A stretch of 64,000 nt of DNA, from the NCBI RefSeq assembly GCF_004320525.1, contig NZ_SIHX01000005.1:1-64000 (forward strand), in the 5' to 3' direction. Made by a program: the position numbers and the translations under genes. This DNA is from Arthrobacter sp. S39. Lineage in GTDB: Bacteria; Actinomycetota; Actinomycetes; Actinomycetales; Micrococcaceae. A model generated the notes under the pieces. It was given only the letters and a program-made list of their open reading frames with translations. It had not been told where the DNA came from and ran no database searches. Positions 33,611 through 42,947 of this stretch are shown here, one piece after another (the first letter of the stretch is position 1; each line of letters starts with the position of its first letter).

Positions 33611-35526
33611 CCACCATCGAGCTGGACCCAACCGCCGCCGCCATGGCGGGAACCACCGCCGACACCGTCCCGCACCTCGGGCCGGAGCGCTGGGCCACGG
33701 CCAACCGCCACCTGGTCCGCAAGGCACTTGCCGAATTCCTGCACGAACGCATCCTGGCGCCGCAGCGACTGGGTACTGGCGCGGTCTCAGGCCCAGGCCC
33801 AGGCTCAGGCTCCGGTGCAGGCGCCGCGGACCCGGCTGAGCCCGCGGTGTATGTGGTCCGCAGCGACGACGGCTCCACGGCGTACTCGTTCACCGCCCGC
33901 GTCCTGGAGCTGGAGCACTGGTCGGTGGACGCAGCGTCCATCCGCTGCACCCGGAACGGCGTGGATACCGGCCCCGACGCGCTGCACTTCATTACCGAGT
34001 TCAAGGACACCCTGGGGATCCGCGAGGAGATGCTCCCGGTCTACCTCGAGGAGATCAGCAGCACCCTGGCCGGCCACTCCTACAAGCAGTGGCTGGGGCA
34101 GCCCTCGGCCCAGGAGCTTGTTGGCGGCGTGACCGGCGGAACCGACCCGGCGGCGGATTTCCAGGCCATCGAGCGCAGCATGACCGAAGGCCATCCCTGC
34201 TTCGTGGCCAACAACGGCCGGCTGGGCTTCGGCATCAGCGACTATCGGGCGTTCGCCCCGGAAACCGGGGCTCCTGTCCGGATCGAATGGATCGGGGTGC
34301 ACCGCAGCAAGGCTGTCTTCACGTCCAGCGCCGGACTGGACTACCGTGCCCACCTGGAAGCCGAACTGGGTGCCGGGGTCCTGCAGTCCTTTGACGCCGA
34401 ATTCACCGCGCAGGGCGTTGACCCTGCCGGGTACTTCCTGATGCCCGTGCACCCCTGGCAGTGGGAAAACAAGCTCACCGTCACGTTCGCGGCCGAAATC
34501 GCGCAGCAGCACATCATCCACCTCGGGACAGGCCCGGACAGCTACCAGGCCCAGCAGTCCATCCGCACGTTCTTCAACACGAGCGCCCCGGAAAAGAGTT
34601 ACGTCAAGACGGCGATGTCGGTCCTGAACATGGGCTTCATGCGGGGCCTCTCGCCGCAGTACATGAAAGCCACCCCGGCCATCAACGACTGGCTGCAGGA
34701 CCTGATCCGTTCGGACGGCGCCCTGCAGAAGAGCGGCCTGGCCATGATCAGCGAGATCGCGGCCATCGGCTACCACAACAGCTACTACGAGGCCGCGTCC
34801 GCCAAGGGCTCGCCGTACCGGAAGATGCTGTCAGCGCTGTGGCGGGAGAGTCCGCTTCCGCTGCTGGAGGACGGCCAGCAGCTGGCCACGATGGCATCGC
34901 TGCTGCACGTCGATTCGGCTGGCCGGCCCATGGCGTCTGCCTTCATCGAGCGCTCCGGACTGGAACCGGCCGAATGGCTGCGCCGCTACTTCGAGGCCTA
35001 CCTCGTTCCGCTGGTCCACTGCCTCTACCGGTACGAGCTCGCGTTTATGCCGCACGGCGAGAACGTCATCCTGGTGCTGGAGGACGGCGTACCCGTCCGG
35101 GCAGTCATGAAGGACATCGCCGAGGAAATCGTGGTGATGGGGGACCGGCTGGACCTCCCCGAGGAAGTTTCACGCATCCGCGCGGACATTCCCGACGGCG
35201 AAAAGGTCCTGGCTATCTTTACCGACGTCTTCGACTGCATCTTCCGGTTCCTCGGCGCGCTGCTGGTGGAGGACGGGAAGCTCAGCGAGGATCAGTTCTG
35301 GGGTACCGCCGCCCGGGTCATCCGGGATTACCAGGCCGAAAACCCGGAGCTGGCCGATCAGTTCGCCCGCCACGACCTGTTCGCCGCCGATTTTGAACTG
35401 TCGTGCCTGAACCGGCTGCAGCTGCGGAACAACCAGCAGATGCTCGACCTGACCGACCCGTCCGGGGGGCTCCAGATGGCAGGCCGGCTGAAGAACCCGC
35501 TCGCAAGGTTCGCCACCGCCCGCTGA
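33607..35526 (+). CDS. desD: NRPS-independent siderophore synthetase (DesD, IucA/IucC family)
   Basis: A 639-residue synthetase with GTG start overlapping desC (GTGA). HPWQWENKL, KSYVKTAMSVLNMGFMRG, and the ATP-binding and catalytic block MPHGENVILVLEDG...VMKDIAEE define the IucA/IucC fold. It condenses and cyclises N-hydroxy-N-succinylcadaverine into a desferrioxamine-type siderophore. A Gly/Pro/Ser insert at about residues 59-77 (GPGPGSGSGAG) is low complexity and unusual for the family. Last gene of the operon; no exporter or receptor gene follows. Confidence 0.93.
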   Translation: MTTIELDPTAAAMAGTTADTVPHLGPERWATANRHLVRKALAEFLHERILAPQRLGTGAVSGPGPGSGSGAGAADPAEPAVYVVRSDDGSTAYSFTARVLELEHWSVDAASIRCTRNGVDTGPDALHFITEFKDTLGIREEMLPVYLEEISSTLAGHSYKQWLGQPSAQELVGGVTGGTDPAADFQAIERSMTEGHPCFVANNGRLGFGISDYRAFAPETGAPVRIEWIGVHRSKAVFTSSAGLDYRAHLEAELGAGVLQSFDAEFTAQGVDPAGYFLMPVHPWQWENKLTVTFAAEIAQQHIIHLGTGPDSYQAQQSIRTFFNTSAPEKSYVKTAMSVLNMGFMRGLSPQYMKATPAINDWLQDLIRSDGALQKSGLAMISEIAAIGYHNSYYEAASAKGSPYRKMLSALWRESPLPLLEDGQQLATMASLLHVDSAGRPMASAFIERSGLEPAEWLRRYFEAYLVPLVHCLYRYELAFMPHGENVILVLEDGVPVRAVMKDIAEEIVVMGDRLDLPEEVSRIRADIPDGEKVLAIFTDVFDCIFRFLGALLVEDGKLSEDQFWGTAARVIRDYQAENPELADQFARHDLFAADFELSCLNRLQLRNNQQMLDLTDPSGGLQMAGRLKNPLARFATAR

Positions 35527-35541
35527 CCCGCCGTTGATGAG

Positions 35542-35625
35542 GCGCGAACGTACACTTGGCGCCCCGCGGAGAGGGCCTCAAGTGTACGTTCGCGCTGTGG
35601 GAGGGCCTCAAGTGTACGTTCGCGC
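35542..35625. repeat. TGTACGTTCGCGC repeats: two direct copies plus an inverted one
   Basis: GAGGGCCTCAAGTGTACGTT then CGCGC occurs at 35571-35595 and 35601-35625 (30-bp period). The inverted GCGCGAACGTACACTTG lies at 35542-35558. Inverted and direct copies can fold into a hairpin after desD. The same family recurs at 61419-61484. Confidence 0.88.
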
Positions 35626-35639
35626 AATAGGCTGGGGGC

Positions 35640-36413
35640 ATGACGCCTCGGGACGCTAAGACCACAGCCCTCATCACCGGAGCCAGCGCCGGGCTGGGCG
35701 CCGAGTTCGCGCGGCAGCTGGCGGCCCAGGGACACAACCTGGTGCTGGTGGCCCGGGACCGGGCCCGGCTCGAAAAGACGGCGGCGGACCTGGAACGGCG
35801 GTTCGGGATCACGGCTGAGGTGCTGCCCGCGGACCTGACGGACGACGGCGGGGTGGCCGCCGTCGTCGGACGCCTCACGGCCGCGGAAAACCCGGTGGGC
35901 ATCCTGGTCAACAACGCGGGCATCGGACTGCTCCATAACTTCGAGCAGAACCACATCGACGAGGAGAAACGGCACCTGAAGCTGCACGGTGAGACCGCCA
36001 TGGAACTGAGCCACGCCGCGCTGCAGGGCATGCTGGAACGCGGATCGGGCCGGATCATCAACGTGGCCAGCGTGGCAGCGTTCCTGCCGCGCGGCACGTA
36101 CTCGGCCGCGAAGGCGTGGCTGCTCAGCTTCAGCCGCTGGGCCAGCCTGGCCTACGCGGCGCGGGGCGTGAAGGTCACGGCGGTGTGCCCCGGTTTCACG
36201 CACACCGAGTTCCACGACCGGATGGGAATGGACAAGTCGGTTGCGCCTGCCTGGACCTGGCTGACTGCCGAGCGGGTGGTGCGTGAAGGCCTGGCCGACA
36301 ACCTCCGCGGCAAGGCCGTGTCCATCCCCTCGAAGCGCTACAAGGCCCTGGCTGTTGCGGTCCGCGTGCTGCCGGACCGGCTAGTCACCGGGCCCGCGCG
36401 CAAAGCGAAGTAG
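35640..36413 (+). CDS. Short-chain dehydrogenase/reductase
   Basis: A 257-residue classical SDR. TGASAGLGAEFARQLA is the TGxxxGxG cofactor loop, NNAGIG the structural motif, and YSAAK the YxxxK catalytic pair, with the Ser in NVASVAAF. ATAEEN-type specificity cannot be assigned; the C-terminal tail resembles the oxidoreductases acting on long-chain or polyol substrates. The 3' end overlaps the convergent FUSC gene by 33 bp. Confidence 0.9.
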   Translation: MTPRDAKTTALITGASAGLGAEFARQLAAQGHNLVLVARDRARLEKTAADLERRFGITAEVLPADLTDDGGVAAVVGRLTAAENPVGILVNNAGIGLLHNFEQNHIDEEKRHLKLHGETAMELSHAALQGMLERGSGRIINVASVAAFLPRGTYSAAKAWLLSFSRWASLAYAARGVKVTAVCPGFTHTEFHDRMGMDKSVAPAWTWLTAERVVREGLADNLRGKAVSIPSKRYKALAVAVRVLPDRLVTGPARKAK

Positions 36414-37466
36414 CGGGCTCGATCCCGGCCGGGTCCGTACCGTCACGACGACGAGGATTCCCACGAGCGCGCCCACGAACGTTTCCACTCCGCGTTCCAG
36501 GATGAGTACGGAGGGGTCGATCGGTGCCGCCAGCTGCGTCATCAGCAGGATCACGGGCGTGAACGAGACCATGGCCAGGCCGTAGTGCCGGGCCATAAAG
36601 AGTTCGGTGGTGAACTGGAAAACGATGACCAGGATGGCCAGGACCGCCACCTGCTGGGCTGCGAACAGCGGCGCCAGCGACCACGGCGCCTGGACAAGGA
36701 CGACGGCGGTGACGGCCAGTCCGAGGAATGTCCCTACAATGCGGTGGATCCCCCGCCGGACCCGGCTGGGGAGGTCGGCCCCGGCCAGCGGGACAGCGGC
36801 GGCCGCCATGGCCCAGTGCGGATGTCCGCTGCCGCTGATGACCCCGATGGCTCCGGCCAGGCCGACAGCCAGCGTGTACCTGGCCGCGTGCACGGCGGCC
36901 GCCCGCCCTGCCGCACCGCGGAGGGATACGACGTCGCGCGCGGCTCCCGGCTGCCAGGCCCGGCCGCGGACCCAGCCGCCGAAGCCCACCACCATGGAGA
37001 AGGCCGCCGCTCCTGCGGCGATCAGCAGGGCGGCATACCAGGGGACGGACATGGGTACCGAGGCGCAGGCGCCCAGGGCCAGGATGCCGAAGAACGGGCC
37101 GTTGGGCTTGAGCTTCACACGGTCCGAATACACCGAACCGACGCCGGCCAGCACCGCTTCCACGGCCACCAGCCACCACGACTGGAGGTGGTTGACGGAC
37201 AGGAAGACGCCCACGGCGACCCCGCTGAGGAGGACGAGCGCGGCCTGGGACTGGTGCCGGAGACGCAGCTGGTGCGGTTCTGACCGTCCGTACATCCCCG
37301 TCAGGGCGCCGAACACCGCGTAGATGATCAGGTCCGCGTGCCCCAGAAGCAGCAGGATGAGTGAGGGGACAGCGACACTGAGTGCGACGCGGAGCGCCGC
37401 CAGGTGGTCGTTGTTCGCGGGTTCCAGCCGGTGGAGGGCACGGACTTGCCGCAGCACTGGCTTCAC
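36381..37466 (-). CDS. FUSC-like membrane protein
   Basis: A 361-residue protein with GTG start at 37466 (VKPVLRQVRA), preceded by GAGGGG. About ten membrane segments in two halves (ALRVALSVAVPSLILLLLGH..., AARYTLAVGLAGAIGVIS...HWAMAAAAVPLAG) match the FUSC/aromatic-acid-exporter fold. Such proteins export small aromatics, but the substrate is unknown. Convergent with the SDR, whose 3' end it overlaps. Confidence 0.8.
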   Translation of the reverse strand: MKPVLRQVRALHRLEPANNDHLAALRVALSVAVPSLILLLLGHADLIIYAVFGALTGMYGRSEPHQLRLRHQSQAALVLLSGVAVGVFLSVNHLQSWWLVAVEAVLAGVGSVYSDRVKLKPNGPFFGILALGACASVPMSVPWYAALLIAAGAAAFSMVVGFGGWVRGRAWQPGAARDVVSLRGAAGRAAAVHAARYTLAVGLAGAIGVISGSGHPHWAMAAAAVPLAGADLPSRVRRGIHRIVGTFLGLAVTAVVLVQAPWSLAPLFAAQQVAVLAILVIVFQFTTELFMARHYGLAMVSFTPVILLMTQLAAPIDPSVLILERGVETFVGALVGILVVVTVRTRPGSSPLLRFARGPGD

Positions 37467-37536
37467 GCGTTGACACCCCTCATGTGGTTGGCTGCCCCGG
37501 GCGGGGCCTTTCAAAATTATCTCCCGGCGCACGGCT

Positions 37537-37585
37537 AAGGCCCGCCCTGCGTGCTTCCCCCAAGGAAGAACGCGGGACGGGCCTT
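37537..37585. terminator. Possible terminator between FUSC-like and MHS genes
   Basis: AAGGCCCGCCCTGCGT pairs imperfectly with ACGCGGGACGGGCCTT around a 17-nt loop, downstream of the leftward MHS transporter stop at 37666. No long T tract, so moderate support. Confidence 0.5.
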
Positions 37586-37665
37586 TGAGCGGGCCAGACA
37601 AAACAGCGGCTACAAGGCGGCCCTGACAGGCCGGTTTGTTGGTTGCGGTGCTTGGACTGCGGTGC

Positions 37666-39264
37666 TTAGACGCTGGCCGGAACCTTAGTGGCCGAGGCGT
37701 CGGTGATGTCCTGGGTCTCGAACGGCATGTCGTCCAGGTCGATCAGCGGGTTCTCGTCCTGGGTGGCTACCAGTTCCCTGGCCTCCGCCTGGGTGTCCAC
37801 GCTGGGCATGGAGCCGGGCAGCGGGCGCTGGGCTGATTCCTTGAGGAAGTAGATCGCCACTGCCCCGATCACCGAGGTGCCCATCAGGTAATAGGCAGGC
37901 ATCATGTCGTCGCCGGTTGCGCCGATGAGGGCCGCGACGATGAACGGCGTGGTGCCGCCGAAGATGGCCACCGAGAAGTTGTAGGCGATGCCCATCGCTC
38001 CGTAACGGCTCGCAGTAGGGAACTGTGCCGGGAGGGCGGAGGCGAGGTTCGCTATGTAGAAAGTCACCGGGAACGCAATCATTGCCAGGCCTGCCAGCGT
38101 GGACCAGACCTCACCGATACCGATCAGCAGGAAGGCCGGGATCGAGAACACTATGGTGCTCACGGCGCCGATCCACAGCACGGGGCGGCGGCCGATCCTG
38201 TCGGAGAGCTTGCCGGTCAGCGGAATGCAGACGGCCATGATCACGAGGACAGGGATGGTCAGCAGCGTGCCATGGACAGGGTCGTAGCCCTTGGACTCGG
38301 TGAGGTACGTCGGCATGTAGGACGTCAGCGCGTAACCCACGGTGTTGGCCGCGGCAGCGAGGATCATGGCGAGCACAATCTGGCGCCAGTAAGCCTTCAC
38401 GATGCCCAGCGGGCCCTTGGAGGCGTCCGCATCGGCTGCGGCAGCATCCTTGCCCAGGGCTTCCTGGGCGTCCAGGGTTGCCTGGAACTGGGGGGATTCC
38501 TCGATCTTGTTCCGGAAGTACACGGCGATGAGGCCCAGCGGTCCGGCGATGAGGAACGGCAGCCTCCAGCCCCATTCCTCCATGGCGGACTGGCCAAGCG
38601 TCAGCTGCAGTACGGATACCAGTGCGGCACCCATGGCGAAGCCGATGTAGCTGCCCATGTCCAGGAAGCTGGCAAAGAAACCACGGCGCTTGTCCGGCGC
38701 GTATTCGCTGACGAACGTTGTGGCACCGGCGTATTCACCGCCGGTGGAGAAACCCTGCACAAGCTTCAGCAGCACCAGGAGGGCCGCGGCCCAGATGCCG
38801 ATCTGCGCGTAGCCGGGAAGCAGTCCGACGGCGAACGTGCTGGCCGCCATGATCATCAGTGTTGCGGCCAGTACCTTCTGGCGGCCGATCTTATCGCCGA
38901 GCCAGCCGAAGACGACACCGCCGAGGGGGCGGGCGATGAAGGTGGCCGCGAAGGTTCCCAGCAGGAACAGCGTCTGGACCGACTTGTCTGCCTCGGGCAG
39001 GAAGACGGGTCCCATGGTGGTGATCAGGTAGCCGAACACACCGACGTCGTACCATTCCATGGTGTTACCCACGATGGTTCCGCCGAGTGCCTTTTTCAGC
39101 ATGGGCTGGTTGACTACATTCACGTCGGACTCCTTGAGCCGGCGACGTGCAAGAATTTTAGGTTTCCGCACACTGGGTGGTGCGGTTGGTGGCATTACAT
39201 TGTTGGTTCCGCTGGCGTTGTTAACGCCTGCTGAAGAGTCGGTCATGCTTCGGTCTGTGGGCAT
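37666..39264 (-). CDS. MHS-family MFS transporter (ProP-like)
   Basis: A 532-residue protein. Start set at ATG 39264 (MPTDRSMTDSS), 7-8 nt after AGGAG. A roughly 60-residue polar N-terminal tail precedes twelve membrane helices. GNTMEWYDVGVFGYL, RPLGGVVFGWLGDKIGRQKVL and GLLPGYAQIG are hallmarks of the metabolite:H+ symporter (MHS) group that includes the osmolyte transporter ProP. An acidic C-terminal tail follows (residues about 490-532). Probably imports betaine, proline or an organic acid with protons. Confidence 0.9.
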   Translation of the reverse strand: MPTDRSMTDSSAGVNNASGTNNVMPPTAPPSVRKPKILARRRLKESDVNVVNQPMLKKALGGTIVGNTMEWYDVGVFGYLITTMGPVFLPEADKSVQTLFLLGTFAATFIARPLGGVVFGWLGDKIGRQKVLAATLMIMAASTFAVGLLPGYAQIGIWAAALLVLLKLVQGFSTGGEYAGATTFVSEYAPDKRRGFFASFLDMGSYIGFAMGAALVSVLQLTLGQSAMEEWGWRLPFLIAGPLGLIAVYFRNKIEESPQFQATLDAQEALGKDAAAADADASKGPLGIVKAYWRQIVLAMILAAAANTVGYALTSYMPTYLTESKGYDPVHGTLLTIPVLVIMAVCIPLTGKLSDRIGRRPVLWIGAVSTIVFSIPAFLLIGIGEVWSTLAGLAMIAFPVTFYIANLASALPAQFPTASRYGAMGIAYNFSVAIFGGTTPFIVAALIGATGDDMMPAYYLMGTSVIGAVAIYFLKESAQRPLPGSMPSVDTQAEARELVATQDENPLIDLDDMPFETQDITDASATKVPASV

Positions 39265-39743
39265 TTGGGCAACTCCTATGGAGGTCATTTGCTTGCGACT
39301 TGTAGCTGCCCCGCTCCGGGCAGGCCTTCAATTTTACGCGAATTCCGTGGCAATTGAGAGTTCGATGCCGTAGGATCACCCGTTTCAGGGCGTTTTCGGC
39401 CATTGTCGTCTGATTTCTTTTCGCCGGTTTGGCCGCGCCATCATTGGGAATGACGCCCGGCGGGGCCATCGTTACGTAATCTTTTTCCGCCAGGCCGCTT
39501 TGGGACGGCTTTCGGCAACCTGTTCAGGCCTAATGGTGACGCCCGCCACGGAACTTTGGAGCACTCGGGGACACCCTTCGCCGACCCAAATCGGGGGTTC
39601 ACAAGCCGGGCGCAAGCTGCCTATTGTTGAGCCATGGGAACACTGATTTTTGAGTAGGCGGACGCCTGCGGCCCCGACCATCGTGCCCGCGTCCACGCTG
39701 AGCTCGTCAGACACGCTGATCCTCCTCAGAAAGGTTCCACCCA
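39265..39743. other. Intergenic, no convincing gene
   Basis: 479 bases between divergent genes. Short frames here lack a ribosome site and recognisable product. It must hold the promoters of the MHS transporter and of the 39744 gene. Confidence 0.5.
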
Positions 39744-39956
39744 ATGACTGAACAAAACACTCCCAATGAGCCCGACACCCCTGCCGAAAAACCAGAAGCC
39801 AAGGGCATCAGGGCCGGGCTCACCGAAGCGCAGCGGGCCATGCTCGCCAGCAAGTCCCGGGGTGGCGACTCCGGGCTGCAAAGCGTTGGCAAGAACCACA
39901 AGCCCACGCATGCAAGCGGCAAACAGGGGCCGGTCGAGAAGAAAGTCCGCTGGTAA
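39744..39956 (+). CDS. Small hydrophilic hypothetical protein
   Basis: A 70-residue, charged and Gly/Lys-rich protein (MTEQNTPNEPDTPAEKPEAK..., ending KQGPVEKKVRW) without hydrophobic segments. AAGGTT 7-8 nt upstream acts as a weak ribosome site. Followed after 72 bp by another small gene in the same direction and then a hairpin, suggesting a bicistronic unit. Sequence looks intrinsically disordered; no family recognised. Confidence 0.6.
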   Translation: MTEQNTPNEPDTPAEKPEAKGIRAGLTEAQRAMLASKSRGGDSGLQSVGKNHKPTHASGKQGPVEKKVRW

Positions 39957-40028
39957 TTCCAGCCCCGGAAAGGCACTCCAGTCTTACTGCTGGTAAACAC
40001 TTCATTTCATTGCGGAAAGGAAGAAAAA

Positions 40029-40289
40029 ATGGCTGAAAAACATACTGGGTCCAAGGTCGCACCGGAGGTCGCGGAACATCTCGCGGCAGCCATGGACAAA
40101 CCGTCCATGCCAGGCCCGGCCACCATTGCCGTGAGCACCGCCATGGCGGGGATGCAACGCTGGCCCGACGGCAACGGCAAGCGCCGGCACCCCAAGGAAC
40201 GGGGTTCTTCCCACGGACGGGCCGGCCAGGAAGCAGCAGTGACGGCCGTGCACAGGACCGGCCGCCCGCAGATGCCGCACTCATCCTAG
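40029..40289 (+). CDS. Small hypothetical protein
   Basis: An 86-residue protein with GGAAAGGAAG 6 nt upstream of the ATG, a strong ribosome site. The N-terminal part is helical and hydrophilic (KVAPEVAEHLAAAMDKPSMP), the rest basic and His/Arg-rich. No domain recognised. Second gene of a probable two-gene unit ending at the 40332-40376 hairpin. Confidence 0.6.
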   Translation: MAEKHTGSKVAPEVAEHLAAAMDKPSMPGPATIAVSTAMAGMQRWPDGNGKRRHPKERGSSHGRAGQEAAVTAVHRTGRPQMPHSS

Positions 40290-40331
40290 GAATCCTGGGC
40301 TGAATGACGCGCACCTGACCTGACGACACGC

Positions 40332-40376
40332 AAAAGACCTGGCGACACCCGAATACGGGTGTCGCCCAGGTCTTTT
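40332..40376. terminator. Strong bidirectional terminator
   Basis: AAAAGACCTGGCGACACCCG pairs with CGGGTGTCGC-CAGGTCTTTT around AATA, with one bulged C; the A and T ends make it work on both strands. It separates the small-gene pair from the convergent ligD end. Outer GACACGCAAA/TTTGCGTGTC arms extend it. Confidence 0.92.
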
Positions 40377-40417
40377 CCGTGTCCCCGGTGACTTTGCGTG
40401 TCGCCAGCGCAGCGGCG

Positions 40418-42907
40418 CTAGGACTCGTCCACCACCTCGTCGGCGTCCTTGTCCAGCCGCCACCCCCGCCACACCGGATGCCGGAGCTTCCCGCTGCCGG
40501 TCCATTGGCCGAAGGTCACCTCGCCCACCAACCGCGGCGTCACCCAGTGGGCGTCAGAGGCATCCTCGCGGGGGACGTCGTCGAACGGGGAGGTTTTCCG
40601 GGCGAGTCCGTCCACTGTCTGCCGGAGTTCCTCCAGTTCGCGCAGGCTGAAGCCGCTGCCCACCCGGCCCACGTACCGCAGCTTGTTGCCGTCGGGGATG
40701 CCCACCAGGAGCGAACCCACCGAACTCTGCCGCCCGCCTTTGCCCGGCCGCCAGCCGCCCACCACCACTTCCTGGGTCTGCTCCAGCTTGATCTTGATCC
40801 AGGTCCGGGTCCGTTGCCCGCTGACATACCGGCTGTCCGTCCGCTTGGCCATCACGCCCTCGAGCCCCAGCTCACGCGCGCTCTCCAGGATGTGCTCGAT
40901 CCGGTCATCCAGGACCGGAGACAGCTCCACGGGGCATGCCGACGGCTGGTGGAACTCCTCAAGCCGTTGCCGCCGCTTGCCATACGGAAGGCGCCGGAGG
41001 TCCTTGCCGCCGTCGGACAGCAGGTCAAAAAGCATCAGCCGCACCGGTATGGCGGCCCGGGCGCGGGCGACGTCGGCGGGCCGGGTCAGCTTCATGCGGC
41101 CCTGCAGTACGCCGAAGTCGGGTTTGCCGGAAGGCCCGACGGCGAAGATCTCCCCGTCGGCGACGAACGGCCGGTCCGGCCAGCAGGTCCGGTCGGTCAG
41201 CTCGGGGTAGCTTGCGGTGACGTCGTTGCCGTTGCGGCTGAAGATCCGGACCTTCTCTTCGTCGGCGACGATCACCGCCCGGACGCCGTCCCACTTGAGT
41301 TCATACTGCCAGTCGCTGCCATGGAGGTCCGCGGCGGTGCCGGCTGTGGCCATCATCGGCCTGAGGTCTTCGGTGGCAGCCTCGGGCGCCGGCCCGGGCT
41401 TCTGTTCGTCCAGTTCCTTCTTCTCGACTGGTCCGTTGTCAGGCCCGTCGTTGGGCCCGTCATCATCCGCAGGAGACTTTCGCGGATGGAACGTGTGGTA
41501 CTCCTTGTCCATCAGGTGGATGAGCCACTGCCCGTCTGAATCCTTGCCCTGCCCCCGGCCGGTGTTGATCAGGGCGAACTTCCTGGTGCCGCCCAGGCCT
41601 CCGCCCTCGGCGCCGGTGAGCGTTGCGATGACCTCGCGGCCGTTGATCCACTTCTCGAGCTCGTAGGTGCCGTGATCCCAGATTGTCATTTCGCCGGCGC
41701 CGTACTGGCCCGTGGGAATGGTGCCCTCGAATGTGAGGTAGTCCAGCGGATGGTCCTCGGTCTGGACCGCCAGGTGGTTTTTGCCGCCGGACTCCGGAAT
41801 ACCTTTGGGCAGGGCCCAGGACACCAGCACACCGTCATGCTCCAACCTGAGATCGAAGTGCAGCCGGCTGGCATGGTGTTCCTGGATCACAAAGGCGTCG
41901 CCGGCGCCCCCGGTGCCGCTGAACGGCTCCGGCGTGGCGTCCGGATCCCGCATCGACCGGTACTTTTCGAGGCGAGGGTGAGTGCCGCCGTCGTGCTGGT
42001 TCCCTCCCGGGTTCCCGGAACCGCTGGCGACGGCGGCGAACGGGTCCTTGCCTGCCTTCACCCGGCGCATCACAGCGTTGTAGTCGAGGTGCTGGAGGTT
42101 GGCGGTTCCGAGCTCCCGCCAGGTCCGGGGGGCGGCAACCGTGGGGGTGTGCCTGCCCCGGAGGGAGTAGGGAACGATGGTGGTCTTAGCTGCACTGTTC
42201 TGGCTCCAGTCCACCAGGACCTTGCCTTTGCGCAGGGTTTTCTTCATGTCGCTGACGGCGAGGGCCGGGTGGTCTGCCTCCAGGGCACGGGCGAGTTCGT
42301 GGGCAAAGTCCGAGATCTGGTCGGAAGTCTGGGTTCCGTCCAGGCCGGCGTAGAGGTGGATCCCCTTGCTGCCGCTGGTCACCGGCACGGGGTCCAGGCC
42401 CACGTCCTGCAGGATGGCGCGCGCCAGGAAAGCCACCTCCACGCATTCTTCGAGCCCGGCGCCATCGCCGGGATCCAGGTCCAGGACCAGCCGGTCCGGA
42501 TTCAGCTGCTTGCCGTGGGAGTCCACCTGCCACTGGGGCACGTGGATTTCCAGCGAGTTGATCTGGCCGAACCAGGTGAGCGTGGCGGGATCGTTGACCA
42601 TCGGGTAGTAGATGGTGCGGTCCTTGTGGGTGATGGCCGCGCGGGGGAGCCAGCCCGGGGCGGAATCCTCCAGGTTCTTCTGGAAAAACACCTCGCCGGG
42701 ATTCTCCGCCGTGCCCACGCCGTTGACCCACCGCTTGCGGGTGGCGGGACGTTTGGCGGCGGCCGGGATCAGCACGTGGGCGACGGCGGCGTAGTAAGCC
42801 AGGACATCGGCCTTGGTGGTGCCGGTCTCCGGATAGATGATTTTGTCCAGGTTGGTCAGGGTGAGCTCCCGCCCCGCCACCCGGACACGCTCCTTAGCGC
42901 CGGCCAA
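40418..42907 (-). CDS. ligD: Multifunctional DNA ligase LigD (polymerase-phosphoesterase-ligase)
   Basis: An 829-residue NHEJ enzyme. Domain order: N-terminal primase-polymerase (residues about 1-290, with catalytic LDLDPGDG), phosphoesterase (about 325-480, HHASRLHFDLRLEHDG), then ATP-dependent ligase (about 525-829) with catalytic K538 in KWDGVR. The Pol-PE-Lig order is the mycobacterial type, not the Lig-first Pseudomonas type. It repairs double-strand breaks with Ku, whose gene is divergent 40 bp away. Confidence 0.95.
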   Translation of the reverse strand: MAGAKERVRVAGRELTLTNLDKIIYPETGTTKADVLAYYAAVAHVLIPAAAKRPATRKRWVNGVGTAENPGEVFFQKNLEDSAPGWLPRAAITHKDRTIYYPMVNDPATLTWFGQINSLEIHVPQWQVDSHGKQLNPDRLVLDLDPGDGAGLEECVEVAFLARAILQDVGLDPVPVTSGSKGIHLYAGLDGTQTSDQISDFAHELARALEADHPALAVSDMKKTLRKGKVLVDWSQNSAAKTTIVPYSLRGRHTPTVAAPRTWRELGTANLQHLDYNAVMRRVKAGKDPFAAVASGSGNPGGNQHDGGTHPRLEKYRSMRDPDATPEPFSGTGGAGDAFVIQEHHASRLHFDLRLEHDGVLVSWALPKGIPESGGKNHLAVQTEDHPLDYLTFEGTIPTGQYGAGEMTIWDHGTYELEKWINGREVIATLTGAEGGGLGGTRKFALINTGRGQGKDSDGQWLIHLMDKEYHTFHPRKSPADDDGPNDGPDNGPVEKKELDEQKPGPAPEAATEDLRPMMATAGTAADLHGSDWQYELKWDGVRAVIVADEEKVRIFSRNGNDVTASYPELTDRTCWPDRPFVADGEIFAVGPSGKPDFGVLQGRMKLTRPADVARARAAIPVRLMLFDLLSDGGKDLRRLPYGKRRQRLEEFHQPSACPVELSPVLDDRIEHILESARELGLEGVMAKRTDSRYVSGQRTRTWIKIKLEQTQEVVVGGWRPGKGGRQSSVGSLLVGIPDGNKLRYVGRVGSGFSLRELEELRQTVDGLARKTSPFDDVPREDASDAHWVTPRLVGEVTFGQWTGSGKLRHPVWRGWRLDKDADEVVDES

Positions 42908-42947
42908 AGGTCTTCACCTCCGGCGCTGCGTGCGGTTCACTTGAGGG

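Noticed and set aside
39472..39744. 90-codon minus-strand frame before the 39744 gene
   Set aside because: No ribosome site or recognised product.
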